Shown here one piece after another: positions 26,624 through 35,667 of a stretch of 64,000 nucleotides of DNA. Both the position numbers and the translations under genes were made by a program. Positions within the stretch are counted from its first letter, which is position 1. Each line of letters begins with the position of its first letter. A model generated the notes under the pieces. It was given only the letters and a program-made list of their open reading frames with translations, did not search any database and was not told the origin of the DNA. This DNA is from Psychrobacter glacincola. GTDB lineage: Bacteria > Pseudomonadota > Gammaproteobacteria > Pseudomonadales > Moraxellaceae. The stretch spans positions 45,247-109,246 of the forward strand of contig LIQB01000011.1 of NCBI GenBank assembly GCA_001411745.2, written 5' to 3'.

Positions 26624-28474
26624 TTAAGCACCTTTTTTACCACGGCCGTGACGCTTACGCTCACTTTCAGTCAAATAGCGCTTACGTAGACGAATCGCCT
26701 TAGGTGTTACTTCAACCAATTCATCATCTTGAATGAATTCAAGCGCTTGCTCAAGTGTGAACTTGACTGCTGGAGTCAACGTCAATGCTTCATCAGTACC
26801 ACTCGCACGAACGTTGGTTAACTGCTTAGCAGTCGTTGGGTTAACAGCCATATCATCGTTACGTGAGTTAAGACCAACGATCATACCTTCGTAAACTTCA
26901 AGCTGTGGCTCAGCAAACAATTTACCACGTTTTTGCAGGTTAAATAGCGCGAAACCTAAGCAAACACCTTTTGCCATAGAAACCAAGACACCATTCGAGC
27001 GACCACCAACATCACCGATCTTTTGTGGACCGTAATGTGAGAAGCTTGACGTCATGATACCAGTTCCTGAGGTCAACGTTAAGAACTCAGAACGGAAACC
27101 GATCAAACCACGGGCAGGCATCGTCGCTTCGATACGCATACGACCTTTACCATCAAGCTCCATATTGGTCATCTCGCCTTTACGCAAGCCAACCTGCTCC
27201 ATGATAGAACCTTGATGCTCATCTTCAATATCAAAAACAACGTTTTCATACGGCTCTTGTAATTTACCATCAACTTCTTTAACGATAACTTCTGGGCCTG
27301 AAACACCCATCTCAAAACCTTCACGGCGCATGTTTTCGATCAATACAGATAAATGAAGTTCACCGCGACCTGATACTTTGAATTTATCAGGAGATTCTGT
27401 ATCTTCTACACGTAATGCTACGTTATGAATCAATTCACGCTCAAGACGCTCACGGATATTACGCGAGGTCACAAACTTGCCATCACGACCAGCAAAAGGT
27501 GAGTTATTTACTTGGAAGTTCATAGAAACGGTAGGTTCATCAACCGTTAATGCTGGTAATGCTTCGACAGCACTAGGATCACAAATCGTATCTGAGATAT
27601 TAAGCGAATCAATACCAGTAATACAAACGATGTCACCAGCTTGTGCATCTTCAACATCAATACGATCAAGACCATGATAACCCATAATTTTCAAAATACG
27701 GCCGTTACGGGTATTGCCGTTTTTGTCGATTACAGTCACTTGAGTATTGGTTTTAACTTTACCACGCTGAATACGACCAATGCCGATAACGCCAACAAAA
27801 CTGTTGTAATCAAGGCTTGAGATTTGCATACGGAACGGTGCGTCAGCATCAACTTGAGGAGGCTGAACCACATCAACAATTGTTTTGAAAAGCGGTGTCA
27901 TGTCATCAGCCAAATCGTCAGCTTCCAAACCTGCAATACCATTCAATGCTGAGGCATAAACAACTGGGAAATCAAGCTGTTCATCAGTTGCACCCAAGTT
28001 ATCAAAAAGATCAAAGATTTGATCCATTACCCAGTCAGGGCGTGAGCCAGGACGGTCAATTTTATTGATGACAACGATAGGTTTTAGACCTTGCTCGAAC
28101 GCTTTTTGCGTCACAAAACGGGTCTGTGGCATTGGGCCATCAACCGCATCAACGACTAGAAGCACGCAGTCAACCATAGACATTACACGCTCAACTTCAC
28201 CACCAAAGTCGGCGTGACCTGGGGTGTCAACAATGTTGATACGATATTCAGTATCATCAGTCTTATCTGTCCAGCGGATGGCTGTATTTTTAGCCAAAAT
28301 GGTAATACCACGTTCTTGCTCAATATCGCCTGAATCCATTGCACGTTCAGCAATGTTTGCACGGTCGCCAAAAGTACCAGACTGATGTAATAACTTATCA
28401 ACCAAAGTTGTTTTACCGTGGTCAACGTGGGCAATAATTGCAATGTTACGCAGGTGTTTGATATCGTTCGCCAT
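26624..28474 (-). CDS. typA: Ribosome-associated GTPase TypA/BipA
   Basis: 616 residues from ATG 28474 ([10 protein letters not shown]). An in-frame TTG at 28513 is a poorer start. G1 is AHVDHGKTT, followed by [17 protein letters not shown] (G3) and NKIDRP (G4). Domains II/III and the BipA-specific C-terminal domain ([13 protein letters not shown]) follow. It is a translational GTPase involved in 50S assembly and growth in the cold or under stress, fitting a cold-adapted organism. It is monocistronic. A 9-bp palindrome lies ~200 bp upstream. Confidence 0.96.
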   Translation of the reverse strand: MANDIKHLRNIAIIAHVDHGKTTLVDKLLHQSGTFGDRANIAERAMDSGDIEQERGITILAKNTAIRWTDKTDDTEYRINIVDTPGHADFGGEVERVMSMVDCVLLVVDAVDGPMPQTRFVTQKAFEQGLKPIVVINKIDRPGSRPDWVMDQIFDLFDNLGATDEQLDFPVVYASALNGIAGLEADDLADDMTPLFKTIVDVVQPPQVDADAPFRMQISSLDYNSFVGVIGIGRIQRGKVKTNTQVTVIDKNGNTRNGRILKIMGYHGLDRIDVEDAQAGDIVCITGIDSLNISDTICDPSAVEALPALTVDEPTVSMNFQVNNSPFAGRDGKFVTSRNIRERLERELIHNVALRVEDTESPDKFKVSGRGELHLSVLIENMRREGFEMGVSGPEVIVKEVDGKLQEPYENVVFDIEDEHQGSIMEQVGLRKGEMTNMELDGKGRMRIEATMPARGLIGFRSEFLTLTSGTGIMTSSFSHYGPQKIGDVGGRSNGVLVSMAKGVCLGFALFNLQKRGKLFAEPQLEVYEGMIVGLNSRNDDMAVNPTTAKQLTNVRASGTDEALTLTPAVKFTLEQALEFIQDDELVEVTPKAIRLRKRYLTESERKRHGRGKKGA

Positions 28475-28759
28475 ATAAAATGCTCGTTTCGTCTTAAAAA
28501 AATGCAGTAGCAATAAGCGCCGCTGGATAAACTTTTACCATCAACCAGATAGATATTGAGTACTTACTTTTGGAAGACTGCACAATAGATGCGGTTAATC
28601 AAATAATTTCAATATAATCAAGTATCTACACTGATAAATTCATCATACAGATAGCTATGCTAATGTACATTCTGTCAATTTACAGAATGTTTGGGCAGCT
28701 AGTATAACATTATTGCTTCACAAATTTATGTAATAACTTGCTTTTCTCAATCCATAAAT
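28475..28759 (-). promoter_or_regulatory. typA upstream region with 9-bp palindrome
   Basis: No gene. acattctgt (28667-28675) and acagaatgt (28682-28690) form a perfect inverted repeat with a 6-nt spacer, about 195-215 bp before the typA ATG. It may be a regulator site or hairpin. Confidence 0.4.
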
Positions 28760-28790
28760 AAAAAAAAGCCACCCATTAGGTGACTTTTTT
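28760..28790 (-). terminator. Intrinsic terminator of the OmpA-family gene
   Basis: On the minus strand, aaaaaagtcacc pairs with ggtggctttttt around a 5-nt loop, with one G-U pair. It is followed by more T. On the plus strand the same position is a C-A mismatch, so it is oriented for the minus-strand gene. It lies ~40 bp past that gene's stop. Confidence 0.85.
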
Positions 28791-28830
28791 TGTAACTATA
28801 TATTTAGTAAAACAATCGGTCCAATACTAT

Positions 28831-30138
28831 TTACTGAACAACCATATCTTTAGTTTGTTCAACAGTCATTGTTTTGTCACCAGTGATGATGGCATAAACA
28901 CGACGGTTCATAGCACGACCTTCTTCAGTGTCGTTTGGAGCGATTGGCTGGTCATAACCATAGCCAACTGTTGATATACGGTTTGGAGCAATACCGAATT
29001 CGTTAGTTAACATAGATTTAACAGCAACGGCACGGGCTTCAGATAAACGTTGGTTATAACGTGCTGAAGGACCAGTTTTAGAAGCATGACCTTCGATACG
29101 TGCTGTAGAGTTAGGATACTCGCGCATCTTCTCTGCTACTTTAGCGATTTCAGGTTGGTACTGAGATTTGATCGTTGATTTATCGTTATCAAAGAATACA
29201 CGTAGTTCCATTTTCAGCTCATCAGTAATATCTACTGGTACTGGGCAACCGCGCTCATCTACTACAACATTCATAGGAGTGCCTGGGCATGCATCGATGC
29301 TATCAGGTACGCCATCGCCATCAGAATCAAGATCAGATTCAACTACGACTACTGGAGTAGTATCGATAACTGGCTCTTGCATTGGTGGTACTGCTACTGT
29401 AGGTGCTAAATGGCCACCAAGTACAACTTCTAGACCGGCCAAAGCCATGCCTTCCCACCAGTTGTTATCAAAGTTATGAATCGCACGAGCTTCACCACGT
29501 AGGCTTAAAGCATCGTTGATACGATACATAGCACCTAGACCTAGGTTACCAATAGTATCTTTAGACTCTGCAACTTCAGTACCAGCAGTAGTAGGATTCG
29601 TCTCACCAGTTTTAGTGTAAGTTTCTTGGTTTTCTACTTTGATCTTAGATTGACCAGCACCAACCAATACATATGGCTTGAATGCGCTATCAGTATAACC
29701 AGTAAATTCTTCAGTACCGATTAAGAAGTTACCAGAAAGCATGGTTTGTTCTACGTCAAAACGGTTAACGCCAGCATCAGCAGAATCTTCAGAAGCTTCG
29801 CCGTTTGCACTTGACACGCCATACTCTACTTGGAACTGAGTAGAAGGAGTTAGTTCAATACCTAGTGCAGCACCAGTGTATAAGCTGCTTTCTTTAGCTA
29901 CGCCGCCATTATTAGGATGACCATTAGCACCAATAAAAGGAGTGCCGTCGTCGATGTTATTACCATCAGCATTTACGTACAAGTTTTTACCAGTTTTCAA
30001 AATTTCGCGTTGCTCGTCATGAGCTTCGCCAGTGTAATGATAACCTAGTAACAATGGGCTAATAGTTACGCCAGCATTAGCTGCTAAAGGTGCAGCTGCT
30101 ACAGCAACCAGAGCTAGAGCAATTTTATTCAATTTCAT
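28831..30138 (-). CDS. OmpA-family outer membrane protein
   Basis: 435 residues. The signal peptide ends at AANA (residue 22). The N-terminal ~240 residues form an outer-membrane beta-barrel ending around HLAPTVAVPP. A Pro/Val linker and a calcium-type repeat (DSDGDGVPDSIDACPGTP, as in TSP3) lead to a C-terminal OmpA domain (~300-420) with RIEGHASKTG and EEGRAMNRRVYAII, which bind peptidoglycan. It anchors the outer membrane to the wall and may act as a slow porin. The ribosome binding site ggaggaag precedes the ATG. It has a long upstream region, as is usual for ompA genes. Confidence 0.92.
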   Translation of the reverse strand: MKLNKIALALVAVAAAPLAANAGVTISPLLLGYHYTGEAHDEQREILKTGKNLYVNADGNNIDDGTPFIGANGHPNNGGVAKESSLYTGAALGIELTPSTQFQVEYGVSSANGEASEDSADAGVNRFDVEQTMLSGNFLIGTEEFTGYTDSAFKPYVLVGAGQSKIKVENQETYTKTGETNPTTAGTEVAESKDTIGNLGLGAMYRINDALSLRGEARAIHNFDNNWWEGMALAGLEVVLGGHLAPTVAVPPMQEPVIDTTPVVVVESDLDSDGDGVPDSIDACPGTPMNVVVDERGCPVPVDITDELKMELRVFFDNDKSTIKSQYQPEIAKVAEKMREYPNSTARIEGHASKTGPSARYNQRLSEARAVAVKSMLTNEFGIAPNRISTVGYGYDQPIAPNDTEEGRAMNRRVYAIITGDKTMTVEQTKDMVVQ

Positions 30139-30698
30139 GGACTTCCTCCAAAGGATAATTTGAGTGATGCATTAAGCAAAACCGCTTCTCAAGATGCTCT
30201 AAAATAGACATCTTTTACGAATTTTAAGTGACAAAGCAAAACCAATTAAGGAGTAGCTTAGCGATTATCAATTCAGTTTACAACTTTTTTCGTTAACGAG
30301 CTACACATTATTACACGATAATGTCGTAACTAAAACACAATAACCAGCTTAAGTTACCTAGAACTAACACACCTTACGCTTTTTATCTTTTGTATGTCAG
30401 TTCACAATAGATAGTAAACCTAACAGTATCTATTGTCTGGGCGTATTTTAGTACAGTTAGTATTTTTTCTCTATTATTAAAACCAGTCATTCACTAATTG
30501 AAACATTTTTTGACAGTAGACATATATTCTGTTTATATTATAGCACTCAACATTATTTCATACATCATAAATTTGATCATTACTCCAAAATTTCACGCGC
30601 ATATTGGCTCGATTTTACGCAATGATTGGATTGAATAACATTTAAAGAAGCGAGACTGTTTTATTGAACTAAACTACTTATTATAGGTAACAAGCCTC
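30139..30698. promoter_or_regulatory. Divergent region between the ompA-like and pseudopilin genes
   Basis: 560 bp of AT-rich DNA with no credible gene on either strand. It must hold the promoter and a probably long leader of the ompA-like gene, and the promoter of the pseudopilin gene. No strong inverted repeat was noticed. Confidence 0.4.
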
Positions 30699-31424
30699 AT
30701 GGCATTGCTGCATAAAACATTATCAAGTTACAAAGAGCTCTCAGCATTTATGTTATGGGTTTTTACTTCAAATAAGCACAGGCTAGCTCAAAGCCGATTG
30801 ATTCTTTATGTGTATCACAGATATATAGTATCTCTCTATAAAAGAGCACCTAATACAAACACTAGAACAGACCCAAGCACTGTTAATAGACATAACAAGG
30901 GTTTTACGCTGGTTGAACTTATCGTCACTGTATGTGTATTAGCAATTATAGTGACGATCGCAGCCCCAGTCATACGAACGCAATTAGCACGTATGGAAGC
31001 CAAACGGATTCAAAGTCAGTTAGAGAATTCTCTTGCCTTAGCCAAGGCTGAGAGTTACATCAGAAGACAGAATGTGATTGTTTGCTTGTCTGATACTGGA
31101 GGGCGCTGCCATAGAGACAGCGATAAGACACTTTTGTTATTCATAGATAAAAATGACAATAATCACTTTGATGCTCAGGTAGATTCATTAGTCGTTCAGC
31201 AGTCTTTAAATCCTAAATACAGTAAGCTAAGTTTACGAGTTGGAAGTCGACGACACTACACCAAATTTTGGGGTGATAGTGGCAAACCACGAGGACATTT
31301 TGGTCATATAAAATACTGTCCCATCGTTGCTTATAATCAAGCAATGTATCTAATATCATTTAACCAAGGAGGTATTATTAAACAAAAACTTAATGAAGAT
31401 CATCCCACCGAATGTGACGAATAA
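30699..31424 (+). CDS. GspH/FimT-type pseudopilin with long leader
   Basis: A type IV prepilin signal is present: NKGFTLVELIVTVCVLAIIVTIAAP, with peptidase cleavage after Gly68 and Glu at +5. The hydrophobic helix is followed by a ~150-residue globular domain containing CLSDTGGRCHRD and LFIDKNDNNHFD, typical of FimT/FimU minor pilins of the GspH family. Minor pilins prime type IV pilus assembly and can bind DNA. From the ATG at 30699 the leader would be 68 residues, much longer than usual. A GTG near 30810 would shorten it to ~30. No other pilus gene is adjacent. Confidence 0.82.
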   Translation: MALLHKTLSSYKELSAFMLWVFTSNKHRLAQSRLILYVYHRYIVSLYKRAPNTNTRTDPSTVNRHNKGFTLVELIVTVCVLAIIVTIAAPVIRTQLARMEAKRIQSQLENSLALAKAESYIRRQNVIVCLSDTGGRCHRDSDKTLLLFIDKNDNNHFDAQVDSLVVQQSLNPKYSKLSLRVGSRRHYTKFWGDSGKPRGHFGHIKYCPIVAYNQAMYLISFNQGGIIKQKLNEDHPTECDE

Positions 31425-31486
31425 AAAACTACCACTGACATAAATTACCACTCACATTTTTTGATAGCTCTATATATCTATATACA

Positions 31487-31932
31487 TTATACATTATACA
31501 TTACTTCTTTCATCATAATGACGGCCTGCTCGAGTCCTACAAATACAGCGTCTGCAATTAATGCATGACCAATATTCAACTCATAAATACCCTCAATTTG
31601 TGCGATAGCATTCACATTATCACGTGTCAGACCATGACCTGCGTTAATTAAGAGGTTATTATCACTGCGTCAAACAGTAGCAACAATTTGCTTAATTCGT
31701 TTCAGCTCAGCATTTTGCATGTTCATATCGGCTACCAAGCTTGCCTCAGCATAAGCGCCTGTATGTAACTCAATACCATCTGCTCCCGCCTTCTCGCACC
31801 AAAGAGCGGCGGCTCAAGGACTTGCATAATAACCCCACGCGCTTGACGCAGAGTTGCTACGTGATCAATGTTTACACTTAATAAAGGTTTTTGCAAAGTG
31901 TTGTTAGATGAAGGTAATGAAGCAGTGGTCAT
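31487..31932 (-). pseudogene. pdxJ: pdxJ remnant (pyridoxine 5'-phosphate synthase), internally deleted
   Basis: Minus-strand translation starts like PdxJ (LSVNIDHVATLRQARG). After small frameshifts it reads AALWCEKAGADGI, then jumps to the middle-late PdxJ segment IELHTGAYAEASLV. It continues to an in-frame TGA near 31670, and then to [19 protein letters not shown] and [16 protein letters not shown], the PdxJ C-terminus, ending at 31487. Roughly 110 central residues are missing; intact PdxJ is ~240-250 residues. The remnant therefore cannot make pyridoxine phosphate. Its position after recO is the standard one (era-recO-pdxJ). Confidence 0.88.
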
Positions 31933-32050
31933 AAGAAATCTTTTTGATAACGAAACCCAATTGACTGATCAACGGTACAAGAATATGAAACTTTAGACAG
32001 TCTCAGCACCAATCAGATTGGTTATAGCACTTTGAGGATAGTACTATTAT

Positions 32051-32827
32051 TTATTGGTAACGCTGTTGCTGCTGCCACAGTAGGCGGCTTTGCAATGGTT
32101 GATAATCCAGTAAATGGTCAATAAGCTGTCGATGCATTTTTGACCAATTATTTAAGGTTTTGTCAGTAATACCTAACTGCGTCATCTCAATGATATCAGT
32201 ACCTTTGAAAAAAATTTGCCCCATAGTATTATCTAAATGCTCAGTCTGTATATCATTCTGCAAGACAGGTACTAAACCAACATCAGGTAAAAAGCGATAA
32301 GAATCGTCAGGCTGAATGATGTTTTCAACACTATCGTGAGTCAACATTAAGCTAAAACCCAACTCATTGAATAAATGCTGCTCAAATTGGCGCAAGCACA
32401 ACCGTAATTCGTTGGCGCTCAAAGGTCGCCTAAGCTGAGACAGACTGTCCTGATAATGTAGCCATAATACCGGCATTGGATCTTCAGTCGACAACAACCG
32501 CCATAGTATTTCGTTTAAATACAACGCCGCATATTGATGTTGACCTGTAATATTTTCGTAGGGCAGTGCTTCTAAAACAGTGGCAATGCCATCATCTTTT
32601 GCTATGCCTGTTTGAGTTGTGTGTTGCGATGCAATATTGATCTGACTAAACGTTTTTAAATCCCGTTTACCAGTGGCAAAGAGCTGCAATGGCATGAACA
32701 ATGGCGCGCCTTTTTTCCCAATACCATGAATCACGCCATGTTGCTGAGAAAACAGATAATATAAGGCGCGCTTTTCTTGATAAGGACGCTGATGCAATAA
32801 ATAACCGATTAACGCTTCGTTACGCAT
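32051..32827 (-). CDS. recO: DNA repair protein RecO
   Basis: 258 residues. The N-terminal OB-fold (EALIGYLLHQRPYQEKRALYYLFSQQHGVIHGIGKK) and the helical domain (YLNEILWRLLSTEDPMPVLWLHYQDSL) follow the RecO pattern. The Cys zinc site is absent, as in many gammaproteobacteria. RecO works with RecF and RecR to load RecA on SSB-coated single strands. It lies 56 bp after era in the lepA-lepB-rnc-era-recO operon, followed by the broken pdxJ. Confidence 0.9.
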   Translation of the reverse strand: MRNEALIGYLLHQRPYQEKRALYYLFSQQHGVIHGIGKKGAPLFMPLQLFATGKRDLKTFSQINIASQHTTQTGIAKDDGIATVLEALPYENITGQHQYAALYLNEILWRLLSTEDPMPVLWLHYQDSLSQLRRPLSANELRLCLRQFEQHLFNELGFSLMLTHDSVENIIQPDDSYRFLPDVGLVPVLQNDIQTEHLDNTMGQIFFKGTDIIEMTQLGITDKTLNNWSKMHRQLIDHLLDYQPLQSRLLWQQQQRYQ

Positions 32828-32883
32828 TTTTTATCACCTCAGCATCGAGCATATAGAAAAGTGATTAAAGCGCTATTCTTTAA

Positions 32884-33996
32884 TCAATATCCTAAGCTAG
32901 TCAATGCACGTTCGTCATCAGACCAGCCACGTTTCACTTTCACCCATAGTGTCAGCATGATTTTTTTATCAAACAACTGCTCCATATCTTTACGAGCATC
33001 CATACCAACTTGCTTAATACGCTGACCCTTATCACCAATCACAATGGCTTTTTGACCACTACGTTCAACATAAATAGTCGCATCGATGAAAGTACAAGCC
33101 TTACGTGGACGCCCTGTCTTTGGATCAGTGTGCGCAGGCTCATCTTTGAACCCATCAATCTGTACAGTTAAGTCATATGGCACTTCGTCACCAGCGCTAC
33201 GCATGATTTTTTCACGGATAATTTCACTGGCCAAAAATCGTTCTGAGCGGTCAGTAATTTGCTCGGTATCATAGATAGGGGCAGCAATAGGAAGATGCGA
33301 AGCAATCACTTCTTGTAGACGATCTAGGTTTTGGTTTTTTAAGGCAGATACTGGTACGATATCGGCAAAATCAAAACTGTCATTAAACGTCTCAATCAGC
33401 GGCAACACGCTGCCTTTATCTTTTAAGGTATCAGATTTATTAATGACCAATACTACATTTAAATTGGTATCGCCAAGCTTTTGTAAAACCAACAAATCAT
33501 CATCACGCCATTGATCTGAATCAACAACGAATAATACCAAATCAACATCTACTAATGCTGATACCGCAGCTTTATTCATACGCTCATTAATAGCACGTAC
33601 TTCATTGCGGTGAATACCTGGCGTGTCAACGAATACTGCCTGCATCTCATGATTTGACAAAATACCGTGGATACGGTGACGAGTCGTTTGCGGCTTACGT
33701 GATGTAATAGACAGCTTTTGACCCAATAAGTGATTCATCAAAGTCGATTTACCAACGTTTGGACGTCCAACGATCGCGACATAACCCGCTTTAAAATCAT
33801 CAGCAATACCTGCATGACTACTAGGGGCAAAGAATTCTTCAATTGCCATATCGTTGTCTACAGTAGTATCTTCTGCTTGATTGATGCCATCATTAGTAAT
33901 ATCGATATTATCTTGGTTTTGATTCAATTCTGTGTTTTCGGTCATATTTTTGGCATTATCTTCATCATTGGATGGCAAGTCAGTACGATTGCTCAT
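32884..33996 (-). CDS. era: GTPase Era (16S rRNA maturation)
   Basis: 370 residues, about 65-70 more than usual. The extra N-terminus (residues 1-65) is Asn/Asp/Glu-rich and low in complexity. The GTPase core begins at GYVAIVGRPNVGKSTLMNHLLG (G1), with DTPGIH (G3) and NKSD (G4). The C-terminal KH domain has IVIGDKGQRIKQVGMDARKDME. Era binds the 3' end of 16S rRNA during 30S assembly. ATG 33996 is preceded by taggattaacct; an internal ATG (MAIEEFF, near 33852) would give a normal length and cannot be excluded. Confidence 0.95.
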   Translation of the reverse strand: MSNRTDLPSNDEDNAKNMTENTELNQNQDNIDITNDGINQAEDTTVDNDMAIEEFFAPSSHAGIADDFKAGYVAIVGRPNVGKSTLMNHLLGQKLSITSRKPQTTRHRIHGILSNHEMQAVFVDTPGIHRNEVRAINERMNKAAVSALVDVDLVLFVVDSDQWRDDDLLVLQKLGDTNLNVVLVINKSDTLKDKGSVLPLIETFNDSFDFADIVPVSALKNQNLDRLQEVIASHLPIAAPIYDTEQITDRSERFLASEIIREKIMRSAGDEVPYDLTVQIDGFKDEPAHTDPKTGRPRKACTFIDATIYVERSGQKAIVIGDKGQRIKQVGMDARKDMEQLFDKKIMLTLWVKVKRGWSDDERALTSLGY

Positions 33997-34210
33997 AGGT
34001 TAATCCTATAGAATTTATACCCAGTCAAATGGTGCTTAATGATGTATTGGCTGTATCAGCACTAAAAAAGCAAAACCATTATCGGCTGGGAAATATTTAA
34101 GGTTTTGAAATGTGTGACGTTTACGCTAATTCAAATAAACGATTTTTAAAACGTCACTTAACATATACTGTCAAAAAAAGTGGTATGTGCGATCCATAGG
34201 TTAATCCTAG
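33997..34210 (-). promoter_or_regulatory. rnc-era intergenic with a duplicated ribosome-binding/start sequence
   Basis: The 15-bp sequence cataggttaatccta occurs at 33994-34008 (the era start and ribosome binding site) and again at 34195-34209, just after the rnc stop. Read on the minus strand the second copy is aggattaacctATG followed by codons for DRTYHFF and a stop, an 8-residue ORF. It also lies inside an inverted repeat gcgatcc/ggatcgc (34189-34195 / 34214-34220). Confidence 0.5.
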
Positions 34211-35008
34211 TTAGGATCGCTTTTTAGCTGAGCTCGGCAGTTTATGCAACTGGTTAATCATTAGTTCTGCTGCTTTTTGTTCAGCGATACGGCGGCTCTC
34301 ACCAGATTCAGTAATATCAACACAGTTATTGATATTAACATGACAACGTACAACAAAAATTTGATGCGGCGCGTTACCACGTGTCTCCATCAGCTCATAA
34401 TGTGGCAGATCAAACTGCTTAGATTGTAGCCACTCTTGCAATCGACTCTTGGCATCTTTTAACGCTTTTTGGTCATTAACGTTGTCAATCAAATCACCAT
34501 ACCATGAGAGAACACAATCGCGAGTAATATCCAAATCTTGGCTGTCTAAATAAATAGCACCAATCAAAGACTCCACAGCATCAGCCAATATAGAAGCGCG
34601 ATTGCGCCCACCACCTTTACGCTCACCTATCCCTAATATCAGATGATTAGAGAGCTCTAAGTTTTGCGCAATAATAACCAATGATTCTTGACGTACCAAG
34701 GTGGCACGCATACGAGTCAAGCGACCCTCATTTTGGCTAGGATAGCGATGATATAAAGCCTCACCCACAATCATTCCTAACAGAGCGTCTCCTAAAAACT
34801 CTAAACGCTCATAATTTTTTTTGCTATCAAATGAGCGGTGTGTCAACGCAAGTTTGGGGAGACTCAAGTCCTTAAACACATAGCCTAACTTGCGTGTTAA
34901 TACGGCTAACTGCTGAATAAATTCTGAGCTAACAATCAGCGTGTCGACAGACGTGCTATTTTGTTGAGGAGTAGGAATCGCTTGGGAATGCTGCAAAGTT
35001 GGTTTCAT
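34211..35008 (-). CDS. rnc: Ribonuclease III
   Basis: 265 residues. The endonuclease domain has LTHRSFDSKKNYERLEFLGDALLGM, which contains the catalytic acidic residues, and ILADAVESLIGAIYLD. The C-terminal double-stranded-RNA-binding domain covers ~180-258 (KSRLQEWLQSKQFDLPHYELMETRG). An N-terminal extension of ~30 residues precedes the fold. It cleaves double-stranded RNA in rRNA and mRNA processing and often autoregulates its operon. It lies 120 bp after the DUF4845 gene. Confidence 0.96.
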   Translation of the reverse strand: MKPTLQHSQAIPTPQQNSTSVDTLIVSSEFIQQLAVLTRKLGYVFKDLSLPKLALTHRSFDSKKNYERLEFLGDALLGMIVGEALYHRYPSQNEGRLTRMRATLVRQESLVIIAQNLELSNHLILGIGERKGGGRNRASILADAVESLIGAIYLDSQDLDITRDCVLSWYGDLIDNVNDQKALKDAKSRLQEWLQSKQFDLPHYELMETRGNAPHQIFVVRCHVNINNCVDITESGESRRIAEQKAAELMINQLHKLPSSAKKRS

Positions 35009-35128
35009 GCGTGGCTTGTGGTTATCCCTTCTGTTTTACTGATTTGGTTAGTAATAGTATGGATTAATGAATATTATAAAGATATTCAGAGATTAAAAAG
35101 TTTAAGAGTGATCTAACATTCTTTTTAG

Positions 35129-35521
35129 TTACTCTGCTGTTGTCATATCGATATCACCTTCGAAGCGATTGACGATATCAACATTACCAAAGAAATTGTT
35201 GGTGACTGCATATTCTTTACGAATAGCCAATTGTCCCGTCTTTTTATCAATAAAAGTAAATACGTCTTCCGCCTGAGTATCATAATCAGCATTAATAGAT
35301 AGCTGTCTATTAACACGCTCGACAAACTGCTTGGCCGTCTCATTATTATTATTTGCTTCCTTAAGCTGTGCGCTTAAGGTCTTGGTCAATTGATAATCAC
35401 CGATCTGAGCAGGTACGATAGCAACCATCAATTTGGCAGCAACTCCTAACACAAGAATAATTAAAACGATACTCGTTACGCTAGCACCACGCTGTGTGGC
35501 GATTCCAGATAATTGCTGCAC
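35129..35521 (-). CDS. DUF4845 small membrane protein
   Basis: 130 residues. A single N-terminal membrane helix (SIVLIILVLGVAAKLMVAIVPAQIGDY) is followed by a short periplasmic domain (FVERVNRQLSIN, VFTFIDKKTGQLAIRKEYAV). This fits the DUF4845 family, which is encoded between lepB and rnc in many gamma- and betaproteobacteria. Its function is not known; the conserved position suggests a link to signal peptidase or translation-associated membrane targeting. It contains an Asn-rich run (NNNNE). Confidence 0.82.
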   Translation of the reverse strand: MQQLSGIATQRGASVTSIVLIILVLGVAAKLMVAIVPAQIGDYQLTKTLSAQLKEANNNNETAKQFVERVNRQLSINADYDTQAEDVFTFIDKKTGQLAIRKEYAVTNNFFGNVDIVNRFEGDIDMTTAE

Positions 35522-35667
35522 TATGATATCCCTCTACTGGTAAACAACTATTTTTTAGGAGCTACCGAAATACTAGGTAGCCGTTTATTAGATAGCAACA
35601 ATATTAGCATAAAACTATTATCGATAAATCAACCAATAGAGCGTCTCATAATCTTAATTACATAATC

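Noticed and set aside
31732..31932. A 66-residue minus-strand ORF as a separate small gene
   Set aside because: It is the frameshifted beginning of the pdxJ remnant, since its first residues match PdxJ and later frames continue it.
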